Assembly (NCBI RefSeq): GCF_039710355.1
Contig: NZ_JBDKWZ010000027.1
Coordinates: 5,245 to 69,244 of the forward strand
Reading direction: 5' to 3'
Origin: Rapidithrix thailandica
Lineage (GTDB): Bacteria; Bacteroidota; Bacteroidia; Cytophagales; Flammeovirgaceae
DNA length: 64,000 nt
Part shown: positions 44,120 through 52,416 of the stretch, in pieces
Layout of the letters: each line of letters begins with the position of its first letter
Position numbering within the stretch: the stretch's first letter is position 1
Notes under the pieces: generated by a model
What the model was told of the DNA's origin: nothing
Seen by the model: the letters and a program-made list of their open reading frames with translations, nothing else
Databases searched by the model: none
Position numbers and translations under genes: made by a program

Positions 44120-46843
44120 TTAAAAACTCACACTCAGATTTAAGAAGGCCTTGAAGCCTTGAGCGTAATAATATTTATTGGCAAATTTTTCCGGGTTGCC
44201 TTCCACAAAATCAAAGCGATATTGTTGGTATCCGGTGGTCACGATGTCTTCCTTGTTCAAGATATTGGTCAAGTTCAGGTTCAAGCGAAAGAGGTGATTT
44301 TTTACTTTCCAGCTTTTCCCGGCAGAAATATCCAAGGTAAAAGCCCCGTCCGGTTCTTCCTGATCTATGATCTTCTGATATCCTGCAGTACCGGGAGCAT
44401 ACGAGTACTCGTCATTATGAATGGCGCGAACGGTATACCGGGCAGGGTTCAACGTTACATAGCGCTTGCCCAAGTAGTTGCCCGTGATGCCTACGAACCA
44501 ATATTTTTTTGACCAGTATTCCAAAGAAAGGGCTCCGGCCAATTCCGGTGAACCTCCTATATGGAAGCCGTTGAAAAAGACGGTTTCTTCCGAAAGTTTT
44601 TCTGCACTGTTGTCCACTGTAGTGGTGGCCGTAGGATTGGCATTGTAGGTGTAGTTGGCATAGGTTCCGGCTCCTTTCACCCGCAACTCCTCCGTAATTT
44701 GGTATTCCAGCCCCAGTTCAACTCCTTTGAACTCCTGACCCATGCCAGTCAAGGCATAGTTGACAAAATTGTTGTATGAGTCATCGTAATAGCTGATAAC
44801 CTTGGTCAAGTCACTGATTTGCGTATAAAAACCGGAAATCCTCACTTTCACTTTTTCACCGCGATGGTAGTAATTGATATCCCCGGACAACACTTCCGAT
44901 GAGTTCAGGTCATTCACAGCCTCGTTGCGCGTGCGGACTGAGACAAAAGCATCTTTAAAATAAGGCGCTTGAGTGTAATAGGTTCCGTTGGCCGTTAGTA
45001 CATTGCGTCCGGTCAGGAAATATTCTCCGCCCAGTTTAACCCCAAAATCCAGGAAGTCTAACACTTCCGATTTGCCATAGGAATTTTCAGGAAACAATCC
45101 TTTTTGACGGTTGCCATTCCGGTACATAGATGTATTGGTAACGGATCCGCCTAAGTAAACAGAACCTTTCGCAAAACTTTTGGATAGGTTGAGCCAATAA
45201 TTTGCCTTGTTCAACACGGCATCGTAATCGTGACCGATCCTGTCATCCTCTCTTTTGATATTGGAAGGGTCGAGCAAGTTATTACTCGCTTTGTCCTCAT
45301 CTACAAAATCGCGTTCCGCAAAATTGTCAATGTCTACATAGAAGTCCCCTCCCAATAAGTCGTCCACCGTATTGTAATTATTGCCTTTGTAATATTCGTA
45401 CTGAATACCGGTGGTAAGTTTGAGCGATGAACTAATATCCCATAGAAGTGTTGGGTTCACATCCAGGTTTTGAATATCGTTTTGGCGTTTCTCAATAATA
45501 TAGTGTGACCGGGCTCCTGTAATTGTATTGTCACCATCGGCTACTGTAGTGAGACTGGCGTAATTGATTTGATAGAAGTTATCCCAGTTTAATTGACCAT
45601 AACCTGAGGAAGACCAAAGGTCTGTCATGGCAGCACCCGTACCGTCCATATCCTGAGCATACTGGTAGGAAGGCAAATAACGGTAGTAATCCGGGCGAGG
45701 ATCCGAAGCATCGTACCAGTTTAAGGCCGTTTTGGCCTCTTTGCCGAAACTGTATCCTATAGCCGTTTTCAGTTTGAGTTTATCATTGAAGGCAAATTCA
45801 TCATTTAAGATGAATTGGGGCAATACGCTGCTTTTGATACGGCTATTGCGTTTTTCACCATCCTGATACCCCCAATAAGCGTTGTAAAGATTATCCCCTT
45901 TCAATTGATAAATTTCCTGTACGGTTCCTGCTTGTTGCCCGCGTTGGTAGGGAGCAATGAGCGCGGTAAATTGTAAAGAGTGCCGGTTGGAAAACTGTTT
46001 CTCAATTCCCAAAAATCCCGCCCAGGCATCATACGAGGTACCCTCTACATAGCCTTCCTGTGCCCATCTGCGCGAACCGGAAGCGGTAATGGCCCAGCCA
46101 TTTTTCATTAAACCGCTGGAGTAGGTCATCATGATCCGGTTGCTATAACTGGAGTTGCTCCACGAATAGCTGGCTTTTACCCCCGGTCTTTGTTGGGAAG
46201 GCTTGGTAATGATATTGGTAGATCCTCCTATTTTGCTAAAAGAAAAATCTACCGGAGCAATATTATAAGTAACTTCTTTATTCCGGGTTACATCATTTAA
46301 TCCCCCCCAAATGGACCAGGAGGCATAGCCTTTTTCAGGATGGGCCATATTGATTCCATCCATATACACATTGGAATGATTGGATTGGTATCCCCTTTGG
46401 CGAAACCAATAAGGTCCCCAGGAATACCCAGCAAGGGAGCTATAGGCATCACCGGAAGAGAACAAAAGACCGGGGGTGGATTGAGCCCCTCCTTCGTCTG
46501 CAACATCCAGCTCACTGAGGGATAAAACAATGGTTCCCGCATCTTCCCGCACTGGTTTTAAATGCACCAACATGTTTTGGGTCAGGGGAAGAACGATGGT
46601 TTCGTACTGTTCTTTCGAAATCTGAACCTTGCTGTTTTCAGTCACCAGGCCGGCAGGAATTTCGAAATACCCATCGGGGCCGGTTTGGTAACTTACTCCA
46701 TTTACCCTTAGCTGTACGTCTTCTATGGGCTGGTCTGATCCCGCAGCCAGGACCCGCCCTCGAATGATTCCTTCTTGTTGTTGTGCCACAGAAGTACCGT
46801 AAATACTAAGAAGTACTATTAATGCAGTAAAAATGCTTTTCAT
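44120..46843 (-). CDS. TonB-dependent outer membrane receptor
   Basis: 907 residues. The signal peptide ends near SVAQQQ. A carboxypeptidase-regulatory-like domain (30-105, GRVLAAGSDQPIEDVQLRVNG) precedes the plug (LLFSSGDAYSSLAGYSWG, FSKIGGSTNI) and a 22-strand-type barrel ending in a typical beta strand with terminal Phe (KAFLNLSVSF). It imports a ligand across the outer membrane using TonB energy. No SusD gene adjoins; DUF5689 lipoproteins and nucleases follow, suggesting a nucleic-acid-derived ligand. Confidence 0.92.
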   Translation of the reverse strand: MKSIFTALIVLLSIYGTSVAQQQEGIIRGRVLAAGSDQPIEDVQLRVNGVSYQTGPDGYFEIPAGLVTENSKVQISKEQYETIVLPLTQNMLVHLKPVREDAGTIVLSLSELDVADEGGAQSTPGLLFSSGDAYSSLAGYSWGPYWFRQRGYQSNHSNVYMDGINMAHPEKGYASWSIWGGLNDVTRNKEVTYNIAPVDFSFSKIGGSTNIITKPSQQRPGVKASYSWSNSSYSNRIMMTYSSGLMKNGWAITASGSRRWAQEGYVEGTSYDAWAGFLGIEKQFSNRHSLQFTALIAPYQRGQQAGTVQEIYQLKGDNLYNAYWGYQDGEKRNSRIKSSVLPQFILNDEFAFNDKLKLKTAIGYSFGKEAKTALNWYDASDPRPDYYRYLPSYQYAQDMDGTGAAMTDLWSSSGYGQLNWDNFYQINYASLTTVADGDNTITGARSHYIIEKRQNDIQNLDVNPTLLWDISSSLKLTTGIQYEYYKGNNYNTVDDLLGGDFYVDIDNFAERDFVDEDKASNNLLDPSNIKREDDRIGHDYDAVLNKANYWLNLSKSFAKGSVYLGGSVTNTSMYRNGNRQKGLFPENSYGKSEVLDFLDFGVKLGGEYFLTGRNVLTANGTYYTQAPYFKDAFVSVRTRNEAVNDLNSSEVLSGDINYYHRGEKVKVRISGFYTQISDLTKVISYYDDSYNNFVNYALTGMGQEFKGVELGLEYQITEELRVKGAGTYANYTYNANPTATTTVDNSAEKLSEETVFFNGFHIGGSPELAGALSLEYWSKKYWFVGITGNYLGKRYVTLNPARYTVRAIHNDEYSYAPGTAGYQKIIDQEEPDGAFTLDISAGKSWKVKNHLFRLNLNLTNILNKEDIVTTGYQQYRFDFVEGNPEKFANKYYYAQGFKAFLNLSVSF

Positions 46844-47158
46844 GATGTAAATAAAATGAATACAATTACGATTAAACTTTATCTATCAATAAGGGAGATT
46901 TATTCTTATCATAACCTGCTACTCCATGTGCTGTGATGCATTGTCGCGAGGGTGAATGCCTTTCATTTTTAATTCTTTTCATTTCTCCTTCTTGAGTTTC
47001 CAAATCTCCGGGAGAAAAAACTTCTTTCCCGGGCCCACCCTGTGTATTAGGCCGGGAAGGTTGTCTACTGTTTGTCGAAAAGTTTACGGTTGCAATACCC
47101 AATGTTTCATCTTTGAAAGAAGCAGGCTGTTTCTAATACCGGTTACCGGAAAATGATA
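46844..47158. other. Intergenic region between nuclease and receptor genes
   Basis: No convincing gene in 315 bp. The receptor operon's promoter must lie here on the minus strand, but no TAnnTTTG box with a good spacing was identified. Confidence 0.4.
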
Positions 47159-48205
47159 TTACAGGTCTGCTTTCTTCTTAATCAAATAAATAACAACCGG
47201 AAAATGATCGGAATATCCCCCGGCATAGGCTCCTCCCGCATAGGTACGAAACGGATAGCCTTTATAGCGCCCGTTGGGGTTCTTTAATTCTTCAAAATTG
47301 CAGATATCACTTTTATAAAAAAGCAAACCTTCTTTGTTGTTTACCAATTCTTTGCTGATAATGATCTGGTCAAATAAATTCCAGTTATCCCGGTAAGCGA
47401 GGGTGCCCAGGCCATTTTTGTACATCTTGTACATGGGGTTGTACAAGTAATCTTCTTCGCTTAAGGCCTCTTTACTTCCTTTGGCTCCTAAAGCACGGAC
47501 AAGGCTTTTATCTACCGGGTCATCGTTAAAATCGCCCATGGTCACAATATGTAAAGCGGGGTTCAATGCTCTGAGGGAATCAATGATAGAGCGTTGAAGC
47601 GTTCCTGCCGCTTCCCGGTAGCGGGACTTGGCGGCCCGTGATGGCCAGTGATTTACCAAAAAGGCAATCTTTTCATCGGCCAACTCCCCTTCTACCAATA
47701 ATTGGTTCCGGGTGGCAAAACCCTCATAAGCTTTTTCTATCCATAATTCGCGGGCAGATACCTTGCTAAGCGTGAAAAGGTCAGTCCGGTATACCAGCCC
47801 TACATTTATTCCCCGTTTGTCCGGTGACGCTACCAAGGCGATCGCATAATTGTATTGATTCAGGGGAGGGTGTGTAATGAGATCCTTCAAACACTGTTGG
47901 TTTTCTACTTCTGCCACGCCAAATATCACCGGAGCTTGCCGGGCTTTTTCCGCTCCGACTTTCCCAATAGTCTTAGCCATTCTTGCCAGTTTTTCCCGGT
48001 AGCGTTTTTCCGTCCATTTGTAAGAACCTTCCGGCAAGAAATCATCGTCTTTTTTTTCGGGATTGTCTACCGTATCAAACAGGTTTTCTAAATTATAGAA
48101 AGCAATATTGTAAATATCATAAGAGGCTTCTTGTGCTTTGGTTTCTACGGAAAATGCAAAAAACAGACACAAGAGGAATGCATAGTATTTATTGATCATA
48201 AGCAT
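47159..48205 (-). CDS. Secreted endonuclease/exonuclease/phosphatase-family protein
   Basis: 348 residues with a signal peptide ending ETKAQ. The EEP fold is clear: YNIAFYNLENLFD, VAEVENQ (metal Glu), LVNHWPSRA, MGDFNDD (catalytic Asp/Asn) and YSDHFPVVI (catalytic His). Members degrade nucleic acids or dephosphorylate nucleotides and lipids. Exported alongside a surface endonuclease I and a TonB receptor, it fits nucleic-acid digestion outside the cytoplasm. It lies 315 bp upstream of the receptor gene. Confidence 0.9.
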   Translation of the reverse strand: MLMINKYYAFLLCLFFAFSVETKAQEASYDIYNIAFYNLENLFDTVDNPEKKDDDFLPEGSYKWTEKRYREKLARMAKTIGKVGAEKARQAPVIFGVAEVENQQCLKDLITHPPLNQYNYAIALVASPDKRGINVGLVYRTDLFTLSKVSARELWIEKAYEGFATRNQLLVEGELADEKIAFLVNHWPSRAAKSRYREAAGTLQRSIIDSLRALNPALHIVTMGDFNDDPVDKSLVRALGAKGSKEALSEEDYLYNPMYKMYKNGLGTLAYRDNWNLFDQIIISKELVNNKEGLLFYKSDICNFEELKNPNGRYKGYPFRTYAGGAYAGGYSDHFPVVIYLIKKKADL

Positions 48206-48613
48206 GTTAAACTAAATGTCAGTAATAGAGTGTATTTATTGAGTTAAGTAGTTGAAAGCTTTGTTAATCAATATTTTTCCACACACGGAGAAAAAAAGTA
48301 AAAGAAATATAATTGTACTTTCTCTTGTTAAGAGCTGCAAATTAATGTAAGAATAGCGCAATTCTAACAATAATAAATAAGAAAAGTAAATAATTCATAG
48401 ATTGTTCATGCTAAATTTCACCCCGAAAAGGTGGTAGTACGCTTGGCACATCACACTTCCACTATTACCAATGTATCAAGCATTATTTAACTTTTGGTTA
48501 ATTAATATAGGTGTTTGAATGACTTTAAGAAACTCGTATCTTTTTGTAAATCAATCTATAATCCTTAAAATATTCCTGTTTTTTTCTTGCTTCCCCGGGA
48601 ATTGCCTCCAAAG
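48206..48613. other. Divergent intergenic region, about 400 bp
   Basis: AT-rich with no gene. It holds the promoter of the EEP nuclease on the minus strand; two TTAAC half-sites near 48247 and 48265 weakly resemble a Pho box but spacing is irregular. Confidence 0.35.
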
Positions 48614-48649
48614 AAAAGTTTAGTATATATAAACTTTTCCCTATCTTTG
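48614..48649 (+). promoter_or_regulatory. Promoter with overlapping palindrome for HAD gene
   Basis: TATCTTTG at 48642-48649 fits TAnnTTTG. TTTA at 48619-48622 lies exactly 19 bp upstream, fitting the -33 element. A dyad AAAAGTTTA/TAAACTTTT (48614-48638) covers the -33 box, so a regulator binding there is likely. Confidence 0.7.
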
Positions 48650-48712
48650 TACTATGAGTTCAAGTACATCAAGCAATTCATTTATACATTTTTAAAATAT
48701 ACCTGAAAATTC

Positions 48713-49405
48713 ATGTCCATTAAACTGGTAGTATTTGATATGGCGGGCACTACGGTGAAAGATAAGAGTAACGTAGGCGCTGCATTTAAAAGGGCTTTGG
48801 AAAGCTTTGGCTATGATGCCATTACCGATGCGGAAGTACAAGAGGTAATGGGTTATGAAAAACCCTTGGCGATTAAACGCTTATTGGAAAAGCATGAGCC
48901 GGAAACGGCCAAGATCACAGAGGAATTGATTGCTGGCATCCACCAAAAGTTTGTGGATGGAATGATCCGGTACTATGAAACCAACCCGGAGATCGGTTCG
49001 ACGCCTAATGCCGAAGCAGTACTGAAAGGCTTGCGGGAACAGGGGATTAAGGTGGGGATTAACACCGGTTTTTCCCGGGACATTGCCGAAGCAATTGTCA
49101 AACGGCTTCAATGGAGGGAAAAAGGAGTATTTGACTGCCTGGTAGCCAGTGATGAAGTGCCTCAAGGCCGGCCTTATCCGGATATGATTCAAAAGCTGAT
49201 GCTAGAAACCGGAGTGGAAGACATTGAGGAAGTAGCCAAGGTGGGTGATACGGAAGTAGATGTAAACGAAGGCAAAAATGCGGGCTGTAAGTACATTGTC
49301 GGCGTAACTACGGGGGCTTATTCCCGGGAAGAGTTGGCGGTATATGGTCCTACGCATATCATTGATAACTTGTCGGAGTTAAGCGCAATTTTAGCGGACA
49401 ATTAG
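48713..49405 (+). CDS. Phosphonatase-like HAD hydrolase
   Basis: 230 residues. DMAGTTV (motif I, with nucleophile Asp9), NTGFSRDIAEAIV (motif II), GRPYPDMI (motif III Arg/Pro region) and GDTEVDVNEG (motif IV) match the PhnX-like subgroup of HAD hydrolases. Lys in VMGYEK lies where phosphonoacetaldehyde hydrolase keeps its Schiff-base Lys. That resemblance is by motif only, and most members of this PhnX-like group have no proven substrate. Possible link to phosphonate use. A MITE-like copy follows 34 bp downstream. Confidence 0.85.
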   Translation: MSIKLVVFDMAGTTVKDKSNVGAAFKRALESFGYDAITDAEVQEVMGYEKPLAIKRLLEKHEPETAKITEELIAGIHQKFVDGMIRYYETNPEIGSTPNAEAVLKGLREQGIKVGINTGFSRDIAEAIVKRLQWREKGVFDCLVASDEVPQGRPYPDMIQKLMLETGVEDIEEVAKVGDTEVDVNEGKNAGCKYIVGVTTGAYSREELAVYGPTHIIDNLSELSAILADN

Positions 49406-49439
49406 AACATGTTTCTTTTGACTCCTTATTTTTAGTTGA

Positions 49440-49587
49440 GAAGTGGTTTACACGTATAGTTTTTGACCGAAGATGGAATCAACATCGGCTCATCAAGAGA
49501 ATAGCCAAAGCTATTGTTGAAAAAAGTAACACAAAGGAGGCGCGTTTGAAACATTTTTTAGCGAAAAGAAAAAGTTTAATTCACTTC
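49440..49587 (-). repeat. MITE-like element, inverted copy with 13-bp deletion
   Basis: The reverse complement aligns to the 161-bp copies except for a missing 13-bp block next to the central CTTTGGCTATTCTCTT. Ends read GAAGTGGTTTACAC and GTTTAATTCACTTC. Total 148 bp. Confidence 0.82.
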
Positions 49588-49609
49588 TGAGTTAAGAAAC
49601 TAAATACTC

Positions 49610-49643
49610 GAAAGGTAGTAAGGCATTTTGCCTGCTACCTTTC
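49610..49643. terminator. Terminator downstream of HAD gene
   Basis: GAAAGGTAG and CTACCTTTC arms with an inner GGCA..TGCC stem, followed by a T-run. Confidence 0.8.
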
Positions 49644-49895
49644 ATTTTTTTGAGGCGTCTTTGCATTTTGTCCAAGCAAATTCCCTTTATTCGATTGGCT
49701 TCTATCCCGGTTCTTTAAGTGGTTAGGTGGAATCGTTGTTTTCATTGAGTTATATTTTTCTGTCTCTTTCTTTCACAAATCATTTTCTCGCTCAAAAGTC
49801 CCCTCCCCCCTCTCGGCTTTTTGGGATTTAGCTGGGGAAGCAGCAAAATTGTTTCTTATAACTATTAGGTTATCGGAACTTATAGAAAAAATGCG

Positions 49896-49903
49896 TATCT
49901 TTA
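49896..49903 (+). promoter_or_regulatory. Candidate -7 box for recombinase gene
   Basis: TATCTTTA lies 23 bp before the chosen start at 49927 and resembles TAnnTTTG. A promoter here rules out the earlier in-frame starts. The -33 partner is weak. Confidence 0.4.
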
Positions 49904-49926
49904 CTTCAAGCAAAAAAATCAACGCC

Positions 49927-50832
49927 ATGGAACCAAAATTCAATCATAAAATCGCCCAGTTACTGGATAAAGAGCAATCGGAAAATACCCGGAAAGCCTA
50001 TCGTTCGGATTTTGAACATTTCCAGCATTTCTGTGAGGGCCAACAAGAATCTTCGTTACCTGCTTCGGTAAAAACCGTGATGGCGTATTTGAGTCACTGT
50101 GCAGAGCAATTCAAACCTTCCGTAATCAAACGCAGAATGGCAGCCATCAAAAACTACCATCAGGCACATACGCAGACTTCTCCCACGGATGACCTACGCG
50201 TCAAACGTCTGTTCTATGCCATCAAACGGGACAAAGGCACGGCACAAGCCTCTGTCAAGCCTATATTGAAAAAAGATATCTGGGAAGCCATAGACACACT
50301 GGATGAAAATACCTTAAAAGGTCTACGGGACAAATGCCTTTTATTGATTGGTTTTATCGGAGCTTTCAGAAGAAGCGAATTAGTCGATCTCGATTACGAA
50401 GATTTGTATTTTGATGAAAAGGGCTTGACCATTCATTTGCACAAAAGCCAACCGGACGCACTGCAAGAAGGGGACTTCAAAGCCATTCCTTTTAATAAGG
50501 AACAAGAAAAATACTGTCCGGTCAAAGCCATGCAAACCTGGTTGGCGGCTAGTGGTATCCGGCAAGGGGCCTTGTTCAGAGGCGTCAATAAAGGAGGCCA
50601 CTTGAACACCAAACGCATTTCGGACAAGGCCGTGTATTTGGTTGTAAAACAACTCTTGGGAAAGAAATTTTCAGCCCATTCGCTCCGGGCCGGTTTTATC
50701 GTACAAGCCAAAATCAACGGAGCCGAAGCTCATGAAATCCAACGGCAAACCCGGCACCGTTCCCTATTTATGATCGAACAATACACCAAAGTACAATCCG
50801 CCTGGGAAGACAACGCAGCGTTGAAGATATAG
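49927..50832 (+). CDS. Tyrosine recombinase (phage-integrase family)
   Basis: 301 residues from MEPKFNHKI. The N-terminal SAM-like core-binding domain (NTRKAYRSDFEHFQHFCEG, VMAYLSHC) is followed by the catalytic domain. The five residues of the family are visible: Arg in GAFRRSELV, Lys/His region HLHKSQ, HSLR in SAHSLRAGF, His in TRHRS and the nucleophile Tyr in EQYTK. It is a XerC/D-like or mobile-element recombinase cutting DNA by a 3'-phosphotyrosyl link. No phage or integron genes adjoin, so its target site is unknown. Confidence 0.92.
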   Translation: MEPKFNHKIAQLLDKEQSENTRKAYRSDFEHFQHFCEGQQESSLPASVKTVMAYLSHCAEQFKPSVIKRRMAAIKNYHQAHTQTSPTDDLRVKRLFYAIKRDKGTAQASVKPILKKDIWEAIDTLDENTLKGLRDKCLLLIGFIGAFRRSELVDLDYEDLYFDEKGLTIHLHKSQPDALQEGDFKAIPFNKEQEKYCPVKAMQTWLAASGIRQGALFRGVNKGGHLNTKRISDKAVYLVVKQLLGKKFSAHSLRAGFIVQAKINGAEAHEIQRQTRHRSLFMIEQYTKVQSAWEDNAALKI

Positions 50833-51105
50833 GGACTGTTCCCTCAGCTGCTTTAGGATATAAAACAAATACTAATGGACATTTTAAAGGGAACACCCAA
50901 TGCTGTCAGCTTAAAGTGTTAAGTCAATCCCTATATTTACAGGATAGATAGGTACCGTTCATCACTAAAACGGGAACCACGGTATTAAGCTGTTTTTCTT
51001 GTTCATGTTATATTGCTACCCAGCAATAAATACTCTACTCATCAGTATAACACCTAAGAAGCCCAAAACTCAGGTTAACAATCATTCAAAAACGTAATCT
51101 GTTAA

Positions 51106-51591
51106 TTATTGACATTGTTTAAATACATGTTCAAAACTCACCTTCCTTTTCTCCACAATGACATCTACTTTGACCTGCCATATCCCATCTGGTTGTTTTT
51201 TTCCAATTAAACTTCCTTTAGAAATATGAAAGTCCGAACTATCAGGAAAATCCATTCCTGCCCCACCTAAAGTATAATACAAACAATTAGTTTTTAATAT
51301 CTCTTTATCCTTAATTTCAAAACTTTCAATCCCATCCTTAACTTCAAAAAGGAATGTTTCTGTATTTGTTTCAGAACCGTATTCAATTTTGTTATTGAAT
51401 TCAAATACAATATTCTCTCCGTCTACTACTCGATAAACATCTACAATAGTGTCAGAAAGTCTAGCATCATTAAAAGATGTAATAATCATTTTATTAGCAT
51501 ACCAACAACTGCCAGTACAAGAACCAGTAATACGTTTTTTTGGCATTTGGCTCAAAAACACTATACAGGTTAAATACATTGCAACCTTCAT
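51106..51591 (-). CDS. Secreted or envelope hypothetical protein
   Basis: 161 residues, not recognised. MKVAMYLTCIVFLSQM is a short signal-like start. The mature part contains ITGSCTGSCWYANKMI, two FEVKD-type strands and a FDFPDSSDFHISKGS loop, giving a beta-rich small domain. Base composition is clearly AT-richer than the flanking recombinase, a hint of foreign origin. It is transcribed toward the recombinase. Confidence 0.6.
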   Translation of the reverse strand: MKVAMYLTCIVFLSQMPKKRITGSCTGSCWYANKMIITSFNDARLSDTIVDVYRVVDGENIVFEFNNKIEYGSETNTETFLFEVKDGIESFEIKDKEILKTNCLYYTLGGAGMDFPDSSDFHISKGSLIGKKQPDGIWQVKVDVIVEKRKVSFEHVFKQCQ

Positions 51592-52048
51592 AGTTTGATT
51601 TCTTTTATCGTTTTTTCACTAATCTTGCTTGTATAGTTGGCCTTCCTGTAAAACGTGTAAACGTTTTTACTGTTTCTCTAGATGGTAGCTATACTGATGA
51701 ATCAACTCTCTAATAAACATAAATACTTTTTACTCTAAATGTTTATTTGAAAAACGTAACGCCCAAGTGCATAAGCAATGGTACAATTGCCAATACTCTA
51801 TTTAGTCTTGGTAGCAATGACAGCATTGTTTGATAGTTCAATGTAAGATAATTTTGTAGAAAATGGATTACTTCATCAAAAATAGCCCAACCTGGTCCCT
51901 GTCCCAAAGACTATTTTTGAAAGGTTTTCTTCAAGTAAGAGTGGAGCTTATCTGTTCTTTATATTTTTCCAATTCATTTTTTTTCAAAATAAATTTTCAT
52001 TATCAATTTATTTTTCCAATCTTTGGCCCCACGAAACAAGATCACTGA
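51592..52048. other. Upstream region of the aromatic leader
   Basis: No gene is seen. The sequence just before leader 1 contains CCAATCTTTGG (about 52016-52026), a weak -7-like box that could drive the attenuated transcript. Confidence 0.4.
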
Positions 52049-52117
52049 ATGAAAGCAAGAGTTCAACATATGGCATTTTTTGGTTTTTACTTTTTTTACT
52101 TTTACTTTAAAGTATGA
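52049..52117 (+). CDS. Phe/Tyr leader peptide 1
   Basis: 22 codons: a Met start, then MAFFGFYFFYFYFKV, with 7 Phe and 3 Tyr among the last 13 codons. A run of aromatic codons directly before a competing hairpin is the classic sensor of charged tRNA-Phe/Tyr. The stop (52115-52117) overlaps the left arm of the antiterminator. It is too short for standard gene callers. Confidence 0.85.
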   Translation: MKARVQHMAFFGFYFFYFYFKV

Positions 52118-52183
52118 GTGAGGCCTTGCTGTATTTGACTTTTTAAAATATACCTTGGGGCCTCAAATTGAGGCCCTTTTTTA
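52116..52183 (+). terminator. Attenuator 1: antiterminator and terminator
   Basis: TGAGGCCTT (52116-52124) can pair with GGGGCCTCA (antiterminator). Alternatively GGGCCTC (52158-52164) pairs with GAGGCCC (52170-52176) and is followed by a T-run, forming the terminator. The two structures share the middle arm and are mutually exclusive. Confidence 0.85.
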
Positions 52184-52226
52184 TGGACTAATTTCAACTT
52201 AAAACAAAACTCAATCATTAAGAAAT

Positions 52227-52307
52227 ATGCAAAGCAATAGCGTTTATACCTTCTTCTTCTTTTTTTACTTCTTTTATTTTAGAATGAAGCAGGGGACTCT
52301 ATTGTAA
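52227..52307 (+). CDS. Phe/Tyr leader peptide 2
   Basis: 26 codons: MQSNSVYTFFFFFYFFYFRM then KQGTLL. Ten consecutive codons (Phe9-Phe18) are aromatic: five Phe, Tyr, two Phe, Tyr, Phe. It is a second tRNA sensor, 109 bp after the end of leader 1 and upstream of pheA. Confidence 0.88.
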   Translation: MQSNSVYTFFFFFYFFYFRMKQGTLL

Positions 52308-52358
52308 TTTTTGTTGAACGGCAAATTAGAAAGGGTCCCCAAAAGGGACTCTTTTTTT
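52292..52358 (+). terminator. Attenuator 2: antiterminator and terminator
   Basis: GGGGACTC (52292-52299), inside the leader 2 coding end, can pair with GGGTCCCC (52333-52340). The terminator alternative pairs AGGGTCCC (52332-52339) with GGGACTCT (52345-52352), followed by a seven-base T-run. It is the same switch design as attenuator 1. Confidence 0.85.
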
Positions 52359-52416
52359 ATGTCCGATGCGCAGTATCCAGTAAAAATTAAAGTTCAAATC
52401 TATTAAACTATCTAAA

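Noticed and set aside
44120..46843. SusC of a polysaccharide utilisation locus
   Set aside because: No SusD-like gene adjoins and the neighbours are nucleases and DUF5689 lipoproteins, not glycan enzymes.
46872..47102. Minus-strand frame of 76 codons between nuclease and receptor
   Set aside because: Polar low-complexity peptide without a recognisable domain or start context.
48240..48280. Second Pho box upstream of the EEP nuclease
   Set aside because: TTAAC half-sites are present but spacing is 9 bp or irregular instead of 11 bp.
49849..52048. Integron: tyrosine recombinase next to a small AT-rich gene with AACGCCC-like sequence nearby
   Set aside because: The recombinase lacks clear integron-integrase features, only one candidate gene follows in the wrong orientation, and no paired attC-like palindromes were seen.
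51863..52048. Plus-strand open frame of 61 codons before leader 1
   Set aside because: Hydrophobic, AT-driven and without any family resemblance; it occupies the likely promoter region.
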